Source of the DNA: Qipengyuania vesicularis
GTDB taxonomy: Bacteria > Pseudomonadota > Alphaproteobacteria > Sphingomonadales > Sphingomonadaceae
NCBI RefSeq assembly: GCF_019711415.1
Contig: NZ_JAIGNJ010000002.1
Span: forward strand, 372,001 to 436,000
DNA: 64,000 bases
Reading direction: 5' to 3'
The notes under the pieces were generated by a model, which did no database searches, was not told where the DNA came from, and was given only the letters and a program-made list of their open reading frames with translations. Both the position numbers and the translations under genes were made by a program. This document shows positions 34,935-43,614 of the stretch, piece after piece (the stretch's first letter is position 1; the number at the start of each line of letters is the position of its first letter).

Positions 34935-36314
34935 ATGTCGCATATCACCACCACGAATCCAGCCACCCGCGAGACCATCGAGACCTATGACCTCATGTCC
35001 AAGGACGAGGCTTTCGCGAAAATCGAGGCCGCGCACGAAGCCTTCCTAGATTGGCGGACACGCAGCCACGAGGATCGCGGCAAAGTGCTCCGCAAGATCG
35101 CGAGCACCTTGCGCGACAACAGCGACCGCATCAGCGCAATGATGACCCGCGAGATGGGCAAGCTGCTGAAGGACGGAAAGACCGAAGTCGAAATCTGCGC
35201 CCGCATTTTCGAATATGGCGCCGACAAGGGCCCAACCGAGCTCGCCGACGAGGAGCGCGAGCATTCGGGCGGCAAGAAGCGCGGCATCGTCACCTATTCA
35301 CCCATCGGCGTCATCTATTCGATCCAGCCGTGGAATTTCCCGCTCTACCAGCCGGTGCGGGTGCTTGCCGCCAATGCCATGGCGGGCAATGCCTGCATCC
35401 TGAAACACGCATCGATCTGCACCGGCAGCGGCCTGTTGCTACGCGACCTGTGCCTGGAGGCGGGTCTTCCCGAAGGTCTCTTCGACGTTGTGCTGGTGGA
35501 TCACGAGGTGTCGGACGAGATCATCAGGCACGACAAGGTCCGCGCGGTCACGATGACCGGAAGCGACGGGGCCGGCAGCCATATCGGCAAGACCGCTGCC
35601 GACGCCTTGAAAAAGACCGTACTCGAGCTGGGCTCGAACGATGCCTATCTCGTGCTCGAAGATGCCGACATCGATCTTGCGGTGAAAACCTGCGTGACCG
35701 GCCGCCTCTACAATAATGGCGAGACCTGCGTTTCGGCCAAGCGCTTCGTTGTGACCGATGCAGTCTATGACGATTTCGTCGAGGCCTTCGTCGAACGGAT
35801 GAAATCGGCGAAAATGGGCGATCCGACCGACGAGGATACGCAGCTCGGCCCGGTGTCGAGCAAGGAGCAGTTCGAAACGCTGATCGAGCAGGTGCAGAAG
35901 AGCCTCGAAGGTGGCTGCACGCTGCTTTGCGGCGGCGATCCGGAAGACGATCCCGATGGCTGGTATTTCCCCGCCACCGTGCTTGCCGACTGCAAGCCGG
36001 GAACGCCCGCCTATGACGATGAGCTGTTCGGCCCCGTCGCTTCGATCATCCGCGCGAAGGACGACGAGGATGCGATGCGTATCGCCAACGACAGCCGTTA
36101 TGGCCTGGGCGGCGGCATCTTCACCAAGGACCAGGACAAGGCGATCCGCCTAGCGCGCGATCATTTCGACACCGGCATGATCCGTATCAATTCCTTTGGT
36201 GCGGCAGACCCGAACATGCCCTTCGGCGGGGTGAAGGATTCCGGATACGGCCGCGAACACGGCGGGTTCGGAATGAAGGAATTCGTGAACACGAAAGCCA
36301 TCTTCCTGCCCTGA
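34935..36314 (+). CDS. NAD(P)-dependent succinate-semialdehyde dehydrogenase family
   Basis: The ATG at 34935 (AAGGTG just upstream) gives a 459-residue enzyme of normal length; the frame is open further upstream but without family support. Aldehyde dehydrogenase residues are all present: PWNFP with N134, the general base E231 in LELGSND and the nucleophile C265 in NNGETCVSAKRF. The overall pattern is closest to the short SSADH group, which turns succinate semialdehyde into succinate; other aldehydes are possible. It lies behind an EcfG-like promoter, so induction by general stress is likely. Confidence 0.85.
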   Translation: MSHITTTNPATRETIETYDLMSKDEAFAKIEAAHEAFLDWRTRSHEDRGKVLRKIASTLRDNSDRISAMMTREMGKLLKDGKTEVEICARIFEYGADKGPTELADEEREHSGGKKRGIVTYSPIGVIYSIQPWNFPLYQPVRVLAANAMAGNACILKHASICTGSGLLLRDLCLEAGLPEGLFDVVLVDHEVSDEIIRHDKVRAVTMTGSDGAGSHIGKTAADALKKTVLELGSNDAYLVLEDADIDLAVKTCVTGRLYNNGETCVSAKRFVVTDAVYDDFVEAFVERMKSAKMGDPTDEDTQLGPVSSKEQFETLIEQVQKSLEGGCTLLCGGDPEDDPDGWYFPATVLADCKPGTPAYDDELFGPVASIIRAKDDEDAMRIANDSRYGLGGGIFTKDQDKAIRLARDHFDTGMIRINSFGAADPNMPFGGVKDSGYGREHGGFGMKEFVNTKAIFLP

Positions 36315-36346
36315 CCTGCCCTCCCCGATCAAGAGGATCGATACCG

Positions 36347-36946
36347 ATGAAAATTCTCGTAGCCGGCTCCACCGGCAATACCGGCACCCGCCTGGTCCAT
36401 GAACTTTGCTCGCGCGGCCACGAACCGGTCGCACTGGTCCGCTCTTCGTCCGACACCAGCGAGCTGCCCGAAAACGTCGAGCAGCGGCTCGGCGACCTGA
36501 CATCGCTCGAAGACGACGTGACCGAAGGCTGCGACGTCGTGATTTTCGCTGCCGGATCGGGCGGCGATACGAGCGAGGAAATGACCAGGAAGGTCGATCG
36601 TGACGGCGCGATCAGGCTGATCGATATTGCCGAGAAATCGGGGGTAAAGCGCTTCGTAATGCTGAGCTCGGTCGGCACGGAAGATCCCGATCCGAATAGC
36701 GACCTTGCCCATTATCTGCAGGCCAAGCACGTTGCCGACGAAAGGCTCAAGGCCAGCTCGCTGGACTACGTGATACTGCGGCCCGTCGCATTGACCGACG
36801 ATGGACCGACCGGCTCTGTGCGGCTGGGAGACGAAGTGGACCCCAAGGGCGAAGCCGCCCGGGGCGACGTCGCCGTCCTCCTGGCCGATGCGGCCGAGCA
36901 GGACGAATGGGTCGGCGCCATCAAGTTGATGGAGACCGTCGGCTGA
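36347..36946 (+). CDS. NAD(P)-binding protein (atypical SDR, NmrA-like)
   Basis: The 199-residue protein begins with the nucleotide-binding motif GSTGNTGTRLV and has the DVVIFAAGSGG and FVMLSSVG strands typical of atypical short-chain dehydrogenases (SDR_a5/NmrA group). No catalytic Tyr-Lys pair in the YxxxK form is obvious beyond HYLQAKHVAD. It may act as a redox sensor or epimerase-like enzyme. It lies 32 bases after the aldehyde dehydrogenase and probably shares its transcript, which ends at the terminator 20 bases downstream. Confidence 0.8.
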   Translation: MKILVAGSTGNTGTRLVHELCSRGHEPVALVRSSSDTSELPENVEQRLGDLTSLEDDVTEGCDVVIFAAGSGGDTSEEMTRKVDRDGAIRLIDIAEKSGVKRFVMLSSVGTEDPDPNSDLAHYLQAKHVADERLKASSLDYVILRPVALTDDGPTGSVRLGDEVDPKGEAARGDVAVLLADAAEQDEWVGAIKLMETVG

Positions 36947-36965
36947 TCATCCGAGAGGGAAAAAA

Positions 36966-37004
36966 GAAACGCCGCCCGTCCACGAAGGACGAGCGGCGCT
37001 TTTC
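36966..37004. terminator. Bidirectional terminator
   Basis: CGCCGC-C-CGTCC and GGACG-A-GCGGCG form a stem with a 5-base ACGAA loop. It is followed by CTTTTC on the plus strand and preceded by AAAAAAGAAA, which is a T-run on the minus strand. It separates the convergent SDR genes. Confidence 0.8.
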
Positions 37005-37022
37005 TGTTGCAATTACAGATAT

Positions 37023-37808
37023 TTAGCGCGGCGCCATGCGGATTGCGCCGTCGAGGCGGACGTCCTCGCCGTTGAAGTAGCCGCACTCGATCATGGTCAT
37101 GGCCAGCTGGGCATATTCTTCCGGATTGCCGAGGCGCTTGGGGAACGGGACCGATGCGGCCAGCGCTTCCTTCACCTGCGGAGGAGCAGCGTTCATCAGC
37201 GGGGTATTGAAGATACCCGGCAGGATGGTGTTTACGCGGATGCCTTCCTGCATCAGGTCGCGTGCGATGGGCAGGGTCATGCCGATTACGCCACCCTTCG
37301 AAGCCGAATAGGCTGCCTGGCCGATCTGACCGTCTTCACCGGCAACTGATGCGGTGTTGACGATCGCACCGCGATCGCCATCGTCCGAAAGCGGGTCGAG
37401 AGTCATCATGCCAGCCGCCGACTTCGCGATGCAGCGGAAGGTGCCGATCAGGTTCACCTGGATGACGAATTCGAAGGCCGACAGCGGGAAGTGGCTGATC
37501 TCGCCCGTCTGCTTGTCGCGCTTGGCGGTCTTGATGGCGTTGCCGATCCCTGCGCAGTTGACGAGGATACGCTCTTGGCCGTGTACTTCGCGCGCCTTGG
37601 CAAAGCCTGCGTCGACGTCTTCGTCGCTCATCACATTGACCTTGCAGAAGATGCCGCCAATGTCCTTGGCGACTGCTTCGCCCTTCTCTTCGTTCATGTC
37701 GAAAATGGCGACCTTGGCGCCCTTGGCCGCGATGGCGCGAGCGGTGGCTTCGCCAAGGCCCGATGCGCCGCCGGTGACGACTGCGGGGGTATTGCTGCTG
37801 ACTTCCAT
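37023..37808 (-). CDS. SDR-family 3-hydroxyacyl-CoA dehydrogenase (HSD10-like)
   Basis: The 261-residue classical SDR has the cofactor motif TGGASGLGEATAR (12-24), the NCAGIG strand and the catalytic residues S154, Y167 and K171 (YSASK). The LNxTPLMNAA-type tail region and its position beside a thiolase point to the type 2 (HSD17B10-like) 3-hydroxyacyl-CoA dehydrogenases that act in beta-oxidation. It lies 27 bases after the thiolase gene, so the two are probably one operon. Confidence 0.85.
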   Translation of the reverse strand: MEVSSNTPAVVTGGASGLGEATARAIAAKGAKVAIFDMNEEKGEAVAKDIGGIFCKVNVMSDEDVDAGFAKAREVHGQERILVNCAGIGNAIKTAKRDKQTGEISHFPLSAFEFVIQVNLIGTFRCIAKSAAGMMTLDPLSDDGDRGAIVNTASVAGEDGQIGQAAYSASKGGVIGMTLPIARDLMQEGIRVNTILPGIFNTPLMNAAPPQVKEALAASVPFPKRLGNPEEYAQLAMTMIECGYFNGEDVRLDGAIRMAPR

Positions 37809-37835
37809 TTCAGATTTCCTCTCGAATGGGGGTAA

Positions 37836-39008
37836 CTAAAGCGCCTCGACGATCGTCACGTTGGCGACGCCGCCGCCTTCGCACATCGTCTGGAGGCCGT
37901 ATTTCTTGCCGCGCGCCTTAAGGGCGTGGACCAGCGTGGCCATGAGCTTGGTACCCGAAGCGCCAAGCGGGTGGCCCAGCGCGATCGCGCCGCCGTTGAC
38001 GTTGAGGCGTTCCGGGTCCGCATCCGTGTGCTTCAGCCATGCGAGCGGCACCGGGGCGAAGGCTTCGTTCACCTCGAACAGGTCGATGTCGGAGATCTTC
38101 ATGCCAGCACGTTCGAGCGCGCGGTCGGTTGCGAACAGCGGCTCTTCCAGCATGATGACCGGGTCACCTGCCGTGACAGTAAGATTGTGGATCCGCGCGA
38201 GCGGCGTGAGACCATATTCCTTCAGCGCCTTCTCGCTGACGACCAGCACCGCGCTCGACCCGTCGCATATCTGGCTGCTCGAAGCGGCGGTGATCGTACC
38301 CTCGGGGCTCAGCAGCTTTACGCCGGCGATGCCTTCGAGCGTCGCATCGAAGCGAATGCCCTCATCGACCGTGTGCATCTCGGTGCCTTCGGGCGTTTCC
38401 ACTTCAACCGGCACGATCTCGGCCTCAAAAGCCCCCGAGCGCGTCGCTTCGATTGCCTTCTCGTGACTCGAGAGCGCGAAGCGGTCGAGATCGTCCTTCG
38501 AGAAGCCGTGCTTCTTGACGATCATCTCCGCGCCCATGAACTGGCTCCACTGGATGCCGGGGTATTTCCCTTCGAGACCGGGCGATTTGTAGTTCCCCAG
38601 CCCCTCCTTCATATGAAACATCGCGGTCGAACCCATCGGTACGCGCGTCATGCTTTCCACACCGCTGGCGATGACCACGTCCTGCGTGCCGCTCATCACG
38701 GCCTGCGCGGCGAACTGAATCGCCTGCTGCGAGGAGCCGCACTGGCGGTCGATAGTGACGGCAGGCACGCCCTCGCCCAAATGCTTCGAAGCGAGCACGG
38801 CGTTCCGCCCCACCTGCATGGCCTGCTCGCCGCCCTGACTGACACAGCCCATCACGACGTCGTCGACCGCCTTGGCCTCGAGGCCCGAGCGTTCCATCAC
38901 CGCATCGAGCGACTTCGCCGCGAGATCGACGGGATGCACGCCTGCAAGCCGCCCTCCCCGGCGCCCTCCGGCAGTGCGGACGGCTTCGACGATATAGGCT
39001 TCGGGCAT
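37836..39008 (-). CDS. Acetyl-CoA C-acyltransferase (thiolase)
   Basis: The 390-residue enzyme has all thiolase active-site residues: C90 in DRQCGSSQQA, H346 in HPLGASG and C376 in CEGGG. It either cleaves 3-oxoacyl-CoA in beta-oxidation or condenses acetyl-CoA. Together with the SDR dehydrogenase downstream it gives the last two steps of beta-oxidation. A sigma-70-like promoter lies just upstream. Substrate chain length cannot be read from the sequence. Confidence 0.92.
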   Translation of the reverse strand: MPEAYIVEAVRTAGGRRGGRLAGVHPVDLAAKSLDAVMERSGLEAKAVDDVVMGCVSQGGEQAMQVGRNAVLASKHLGEGVPAVTIDRQCGSSQQAIQFAAQAVMSGTQDVVIASGVESMTRVPMGSTAMFHMKEGLGNYKSPGLEGKYPGIQWSQFMGAEMIVKKHGFSKDDLDRFALSSHEKAIEATRSGAFEAEIVPVEVETPEGTEMHTVDEGIRFDATLEGIAGVKLLSPEGTITAASSSQICDGSSAVLVVSEKALKEYGLTPLARIHNLTVTAGDPVIMLEEPLFATDRALERAGMKISDIDLFEVNEAFAPVPLAWLKHTDADPERLNVNGGAIALGHPLGASGTKLMATLVHALKARGKKYGLQTMCEGGGVANVTIVEAL

Positions 39009-39334
39009 GAGAGAATCCTTTTGGGTTGCGATTTGGAACGGGACTATGTGGACCTTCCGTTTACGTCAAGGGCAATGCCAGAAGCGATATGACCGCCCGG
39101 CGTTAACGATACGCGACGGGCAGGTGATCACCCCGTGTGACGATTTGGCAACATAACCGGGGACAATCCCCGCATACCTATGAATTTCATTTGATACTAT
39201 CCGGGCGATGGCTCATTCCCTGCACGGTTCGGGCCTGGACCCGCTAGGAGGGCAATGCTGCGCAGCAGCCAAGCAGGAAAAGCGAAAAAGGGCCGACGCC
39301 TCTTTCCAAACACAAACCGTTGAGGATTGGAAAC
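39009..39334. other. Intergenic region between thiolase and first TonB-dependent receptor
   Basis: These 326 bases separate divergent genes. They contain the thiolase promoter candidate near 39041-39069 and a compact hairpin CGGGGA-CAA-TCCCCG at 39158-39172. Short open frames here have no ribosome-binding site or recognisable product. Nothing else is seen. Confidence 0.5.
39041..39069 (-). promoter_or_regulatory. Putative sigma-70 promoter of the thiolase operon
   Basis: On the minus strand TTGACG (39069-39064) is followed after 16-17 bases by a weak -10, ATAGTC or TAGTCC (39047-39041). It lies about 33 bases upstream of the thiolase start. The -35 is good, the -10 poor. Confidence 0.35.
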
Positions 39335-42300
39335 GTGAAAATAACTACACTAGCAAAGCTGTCTGCAGCTACCGGCGCCATGGCGATTGCCATGTCGGCG
39401 GCACCTGCATTCGCACAGGATGCCGACGAGGAAGTCCTCGACGCAACCATTCAGGACGGTCCTGCCGTCGCGGCTGGCGAAGCCATCGTCGTGACCGGTT
39501 CGCGTATCCGTCGCGACGAATTCCAGGAAACCTCGCCGACCTTCATCATCGGCGAAGAGCTGATCGAAGATCGCCAGTTCAATAACGTGGCAGATGCCAT
39601 CAACGAACTGCCGGCATTCGGTGTCCCGGGTCAGTCGCGTACCGGTACCGTCGGTAACGCCGACGTCGGCCAGAACTTCGTCAACTTCTTCGGCCTTGGC
39701 TCGCAGCGTACGCTGACCGTCGTCAACGGTCGTCGCTTCGTTGCTGCAAACGCTCCGACGGTGTTCAACAACGCCGCGCCGGGTCTGCAGGTCGACCTCA
39801 ACGTGATCCCCTCCACCATGGTGGATCGCATCGAAACCGTCACCATCCGCGGTGCACCGATCTACGGTTCGGACGCTATCTCGGGTACGGTCAACGTTAT
39901 CCTGAAGAATGACTTCGAAGGTCTCGAAGTCAGCGGCAGCTACGGTCTTACCGAACGTGGCGACGCACAGGACTTCCGCGTTGGCACCATCGTCGGCGGC
40001 AACTTCGCCGATGGCCGTGGTAACGTGACCCTGGGTCTCGAATACCAGGAAGTCGACGGCCTTCTCGAGCGTGATCGTTACGATTTCCTCGGCTCGGCCT
40101 TCTCGTTCCAGCCGAACCCTGCCAACGGCAGCGGTACGGACGGTATCCCTGACCGCGTTCTCATCCGCGATGCTCGCGTTTCCTTCGCGACCTTCGACGG
40201 TATCGGCGCGCTGTTCTTCGGCAACCCGTTCTTCGGCGTTCCGATCACCAACCCTGCTGGCGACATCCTGCAGTTCGGCCCGGACGGCGACCTGATCCCG
40301 TTCGATGTCGGCACGCGCTTCGGTGCGGTGTTCGCTGACGGCGGTGACGGCGTTTCGATCAGCGACATCAACACGCTGACCTCGGGTCTGCGTCGTACGA
40401 TCGCTGCTGCCAACGCTCACTACGACGTGACGGACAGCATCACGGCCTTTGCCGAGTTCAACTTTGCGAATACGCAGGGTCAGGACCTTGGCTCGCAGGC
40501 CGTCTGGAACACCGACTTCTTCTCCGATGACGGCGGTGCCATCCAGTTCAACGTCCAGAACCCGTTCCTGAGCTCGCAGGCGGCTGGTTTCATCCAGTCT
40601 ACCTGTGATGCAAACGGTCTTTCGGATCCGGACAGCTGTAACTTCCTCGTCGCTCGCTATGGTCGTACGCTGACCGAAGGTACCAACCGCACGGCACAAA
40701 ACCTGTACCGCACGGTTGTCGGCCTCGAAGGCGAATTCGACCTGGGCGATCGTCCGTTCAACTGGGAAGTCTCGTTCAACTACGGTCGTACCGAGAACAA
40801 CTCGAACGTTATCGGTGTGAACTCGCGTCGTTTCAGCAACGCACTTGACGTTGTTGCACTCACGCAGGACGACATCGACAACTTCGCCTTCCCGGGTGCA
40901 ACGATCGTCCGCGGCGGCGAAACGCTGCTGCTCGACGTCTCGCAGCTGCAGGTCGGCGACATCGCCTGTTCGGCAACTGTCACTCCGCCGGATCCGTCGG
41001 GTGGTGGCGTCAGCATCCCCGAACAGGCTTCGCAGAACGACGCTGCGCTGTGTGTGCCGCTGAACTACTTCGGTGAGAACAACACCTCGCCTGAAGCGCG
41101 TGCCTATGTGGCGCAGTTCTTCGGTTCGGACACGGTCATCGACCAGAAGGTCTTCAACGCCTCGGTTGGCGGTGAGCTCTTCGATATCTGGGGCGGTGGC
41201 GTCTCGCTGGTTGTGGGTTACGAACACCGCGCAGAATTCGCGCAGTTCATCCCCGATTCCGGCGCGGCAACCGGTCTGCAACAGGGTTCGGTTCCGATCA
41301 CCGGCACCGAAGGTGGCTTCGAAACCGACGAGTTCTTTGCTGAAACTCTGATCCCGCTGGTTAGCCCGGAAATGGGCCTCGGCCCGCTTTCGAGCGTCAT
41401 TGCAGAAGGTGCGTTCCGTTACGTGGACAACTCGCGCTCGGGTAGCGCAGAGACCTGGACCGCAGGCGGCCGTATCGGCTTCTTCGACGACCAGTTCATC
41501 GTTCGCGGTAACTTCACTCGCGCGATCCGCTCGCCGGCTCTCGTCGAACTGTTCCTGCCGCAGAGCGCAACGAACTCGTTCGGTAATGACCCGTGCGACC
41601 CGACCAACATCGACGGTGGCACCAGCTTCCGCCGCATCAACTGCGAAGCTGAAGCTGCAGCGGCCGGTGTGGATCTCGATGCGACCTTCGACAACGACGG
41701 CGACGGCACTGTCGATCCGTTCCAGTCGGTGGTCATCAACGGTACCCGTCAGGGTCTCGTTTCGGGTAACCAGAGCCTCGGCAACGAAGTCGCTGACTCG
41801 TACACGATTGGCGGTCTGTTCCAGCCCGACTTCATCCCCGGCCTCACGATCGGTGGTGACTATGTGAACATCAAGATCGACAATGCCATCGCCAACCTGA
41901 ACCTCTCGTCGGTGATGCGTGCTTGTTACGACTCGGAAAGCTTCCCGAACGACTTCTGCGGCCGCTTCACTCGCGGTGCTGCTAGCGGTCCGGGACAGGA
42001 AATCTTCCAGATCCAGCCTGGCTTCCAGACTGGCTATGAGAACTCCGGTTTCCGTCGTTTCCAGGGTGTCACTGGTCAGCTGAACTATCGTACCGATGTT
42101 GCCGATCTCATCGGCGGTGACAGCGATCTTGGTCGCCTGAACATCTCGGCCAACGTGTTCCACCTGATCCAGGACGACTTCTCGGTCACCGGCTTCGACC
42201 TCGTCGAAGACGCTGGCGAAATCGGTCGTGCGGACTGGCGTGGTCAGCTGAACCTGAACTGGGATCTCGGCAACTGGGGCTTCCTCTGGCAGACCCGCTT

Positions 42301-42547
42301 CGTTGGCGAATCGGCGTTCTCGAACGACGACTCGGACGAAGCCCGCGATTACCTGACGGTCGACGACTACTGGCTGTTCAACCTGGGTATCCGTGCTCAG
42401 GTCGCAGACACGGTCGAAGTTCGCTTCAACATCGACAACGTGTTCGACACGGAACCGCCGTTCCCGTCGGGCGCCAGCGGCAACCAGGGCTTTGCATACG
42501 ACATCTTGGGTCGTAACTTCCGCCTTGGTGCGAAGCTGACCTTCTAA
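39335..42547 (+). CDS. TonB-dependent receptor (first of two)
   Basis: The start is taken as GTG at 39335: GAGG lies 9 bases upstream and the signal peptide begins there, cleaved after AFA near residue 28. The 1070-residue protein has a plug domain (IVVTGSRIRRDEFQ, about residue 55, through NGRRF) and a 22-strand-type barrel ending in phenylalanine (LGAKLTF), as BAM substrates do. It imports an unknown large substrate with TonB energy. Codon use is strongly biased (many CGT and GGT), a sign of high expression. A strong terminator follows. It shares the GSRIRRDEF segment with the second receptor. Confidence 0.93.
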   Translation: MKITTLAKLSAATGAMAIAMSAAPAFAQDADEEVLDATIQDGPAVAAGEAIVVTGSRIRRDEFQETSPTFIIGEELIEDRQFNNVADAINELPAFGVPGQSRTGTVGNADVGQNFVNFFGLGSQRTLTVVNGRRFVAANAPTVFNNAAPGLQVDLNVIPSTMVDRIETVTIRGAPIYGSDAISGTVNVILKNDFEGLEVSGSYGLTERGDAQDFRVGTIVGGNFADGRGNVTLGLEYQEVDGLLERDRYDFLGSAFSFQPNPANGSGTDGIPDRVLIRDARVSFATFDGIGALFFGNPFFGVPITNPAGDILQFGPDGDLIPFDVGTRFGAVFADGGDGVSISDINTLTSGLRRTIAAANAHYDVTDSITAFAEFNFANTQGQDLGSQAVWNTDFFSDDGGAIQFNVQNPFLSSQAAGFIQSTCDANGLSDPDSCNFLVARYGRTLTEGTNRTAQNLYRTVVGLEGEFDLGDRPFNWEVSFNYGRTENNSNVIGVNSRRFSNALDVVALTQDDIDNFAFPGATIVRGGETLLLDVSQLQVGDIACSATVTPPDPSGGGVSIPEQASQNDAALCVPLNYFGENNTSPEARAYVAQFFGSDTVIDQKVFNASVGGELFDIWGGGVSLVVGYEHRAEFAQFIPDSGAATGLQQGSVPITGTEGGFETDEFFAETLIPLVSPEMGLGPLSSVIAEGAFRYVDNSRSGSAETWTAGGRIGFFDDQFIVRGNFTRAIRSPALVELFLPQSATNSFGNDPCDPTNIDGGTSFRRINCEAEAAAAGVDLDATFDNDGDGTVDPFQSVVINGTRQGLVSGNQSLGNEVADSYTIGGLFQPDFIPGLTIGGDYVNIKIDNAIANLNLSSVMRACYDSESFPNDFCGRFTRGAASGPGQEIFQIQPGFQTGYENSGFRRFQGVTGQLNYRTDVADLIGGDSDLGRLNISANVFHLIQDDFSVTGFDLVEDAGEIGRADWRGQLNLNWDLGNWGFLWQTRFVGESAFSNDDSDEARDYLTVDDYWLFNLGIRAQVADTVEVRFNIDNVFDTEPPFPSGASGNQGFAYDILGRNFRLGAKLTF

Positions 42548-42570
42548 GAAGGCGCTTCACGCAAGAAATT

Positions 42571-42603
42571 GGGGGCGGACCGCAAGGTCCGCCCCCTTTT
42601 TTA
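42571..42603 (+). terminator. Strong rho-independent terminator after the first receptor
   Basis: GGGGGCGGACC and GGTCCGCCCCC form a perfect 11-bp stem with a GCAA tetraloop, followed by six or more T. It ends the transcript of the first TonB-dependent receptor. Confidence 0.92.
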
Positions 42604-42657
42604 TTGCCTGCAATCGGGAGACGAGAGGATCAGATCCACTCGCTCCCGTTGGCTAGT

Positions 42658-43227
42658 TTAGCGAACGCGTCGAACGCCGAGGAAGCCGCGACGATCTTCG
42701 AACTTCATGCGATAGCCGCCCATGGTCCCTTCGGTGATTTCAACCACCCAGCCTTCGCGAACCGAGCCGCGGTAGCTCTTCACTGCCGTTGTGCGCCAGA
42801 TCTGCCCGTTTGAGAGCATGATCACCCTCTCCCCGCGACGGTCGGTAAGGACTTCGGTGATGGTGGCCCGGATACCCTCGAAAGCAGGCTCGGGTTGCTG
42901 CGCAGCCGCAACTGCTCCCGGCACTTCCGCAGATTGCGGCGCTGACGCTGCGACCTCGGCCGCCCGTTCCGCTTCGCGCTGGCGCAATTCGTTCTCGTTG
43001 AAGCCGAAACTGTCCTCGGTCGCCTCCTTCTCTTCTTCCACTCGCTGCGAGGCGAGGGCGCTTTCCCTTACATAGGTAGCGTCGAAACAGGCCAACCGGG
43101 CGGCATCCTCCGAGATCCTTGCGCATTCACCATAGGGGTCGGCACCAGTGTCCTGCGCGGCCAGGGGCCCGGCCCCGATAACCAGGGCGGCCATTCCGCA
43201 TGGCACCAGCACATATCTGTCAATCAT
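42658..43227 (-). CDS. Hypothetical exported protein
   Basis: The 189-residue protein starts after AAAGGA with an N-terminal signal sequence (cleavage near LAAQ, residue 25). The mature part begins with a Cys pair in YGECARISEDAARLACFD, probably a disulfide, then a Glu/Gln/Ala-rich helical linker, then a beta-rich C-terminal domain (NGQIWRTT...GWVVEITEG...MKF) that looks SH3-like. I do not recognise a defined family. It is divergent from the second receptor. Confidence 0.75.
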   Translation of the reverse strand: MIDRYVLVPCGMAALVIGAGPLAAQDTGADPYGECARISEDAARLACFDATYVRESALASQRVEEEKEATEDSFGFNENELRQREAERAAEVAASAPQSAEVPGAVAAAQQPEPAFEGIRATITEVLTDRRGERVIMLSNGQIWRTTAVKSYRGSVREGWVVEITEGTMGGYRMKFEDRRGFLGVRRVR

Positions 43228-43614
43228 TCTGAGTTTCCTTTGCGCGTTTCACGGTTTCAGGCGGATGGGATAGCTCCGCTTGGTCCCATTGTCTGCCTCT
43301 TGCGGGATTTGAGCACGCATTTGCGGCTGGCAAGGCGATCCCTTCGCGGAGCCATGTGGGTAATCTTCGTTCGCACTGACGACATTTCAGCCTCAGAAAA
43401 TGTCGCAAGCGCCCGCCAGTTGCCCAATCTTGTGGCATAGCGAACACACTCGTCGATGAGTCTCGCCATCTGGTCTTAATATCGTTGTAACTCGCCTGTC
43501 ACTGACGCAAGCAGCCATCAGCGAGTGCCGTATGTGGGATTCTCATCCCGGATTCGGGTCGCTCTCGTTCAGGGACGATCGCTGCAAAGGCAGCATTGGA
43601 CTAGGGGAATTAAT
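43228..43614. other. Long leader region upstream of the second receptor
   Basis: These 387 bases separate divergent genes. They include the hairpin GACATTT (43381-43387) with AAATGTC (43398-43404), loop 10 bases, and an imperfect CtrA-like motif TTAA-N7-GTAAC at 43476-43491. Short open frames on both strands lack ribosome-binding sites and recognisable products. No tRNA or small RNA gene could be identified. Confidence 0.4.

Noticed and set aside
39036..39067. GGAAC followed by CGTT upstream of the first receptor
   Set aside because: The spacing is 18 bases, outside the usual 16-17 of EcfG promoters, and it lies about 270 bases from the start codon.
39350..42163. A 937-codon open frame antisense to the first TonB-dependent receptor
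   Set aside because: It has no ribosome-binding site, no recognisable domain and a composition that mirrors the receptor. Strong codon bias in the sense gene removes stop codons from the antisense frame.
43257..43469. Open frame of 70 codons in the gap before the second receptor
   Set aside because: No ribosome-binding site, an Arg/Ser-rich composition typical of a non-coding frame, and no recognisable homologue.
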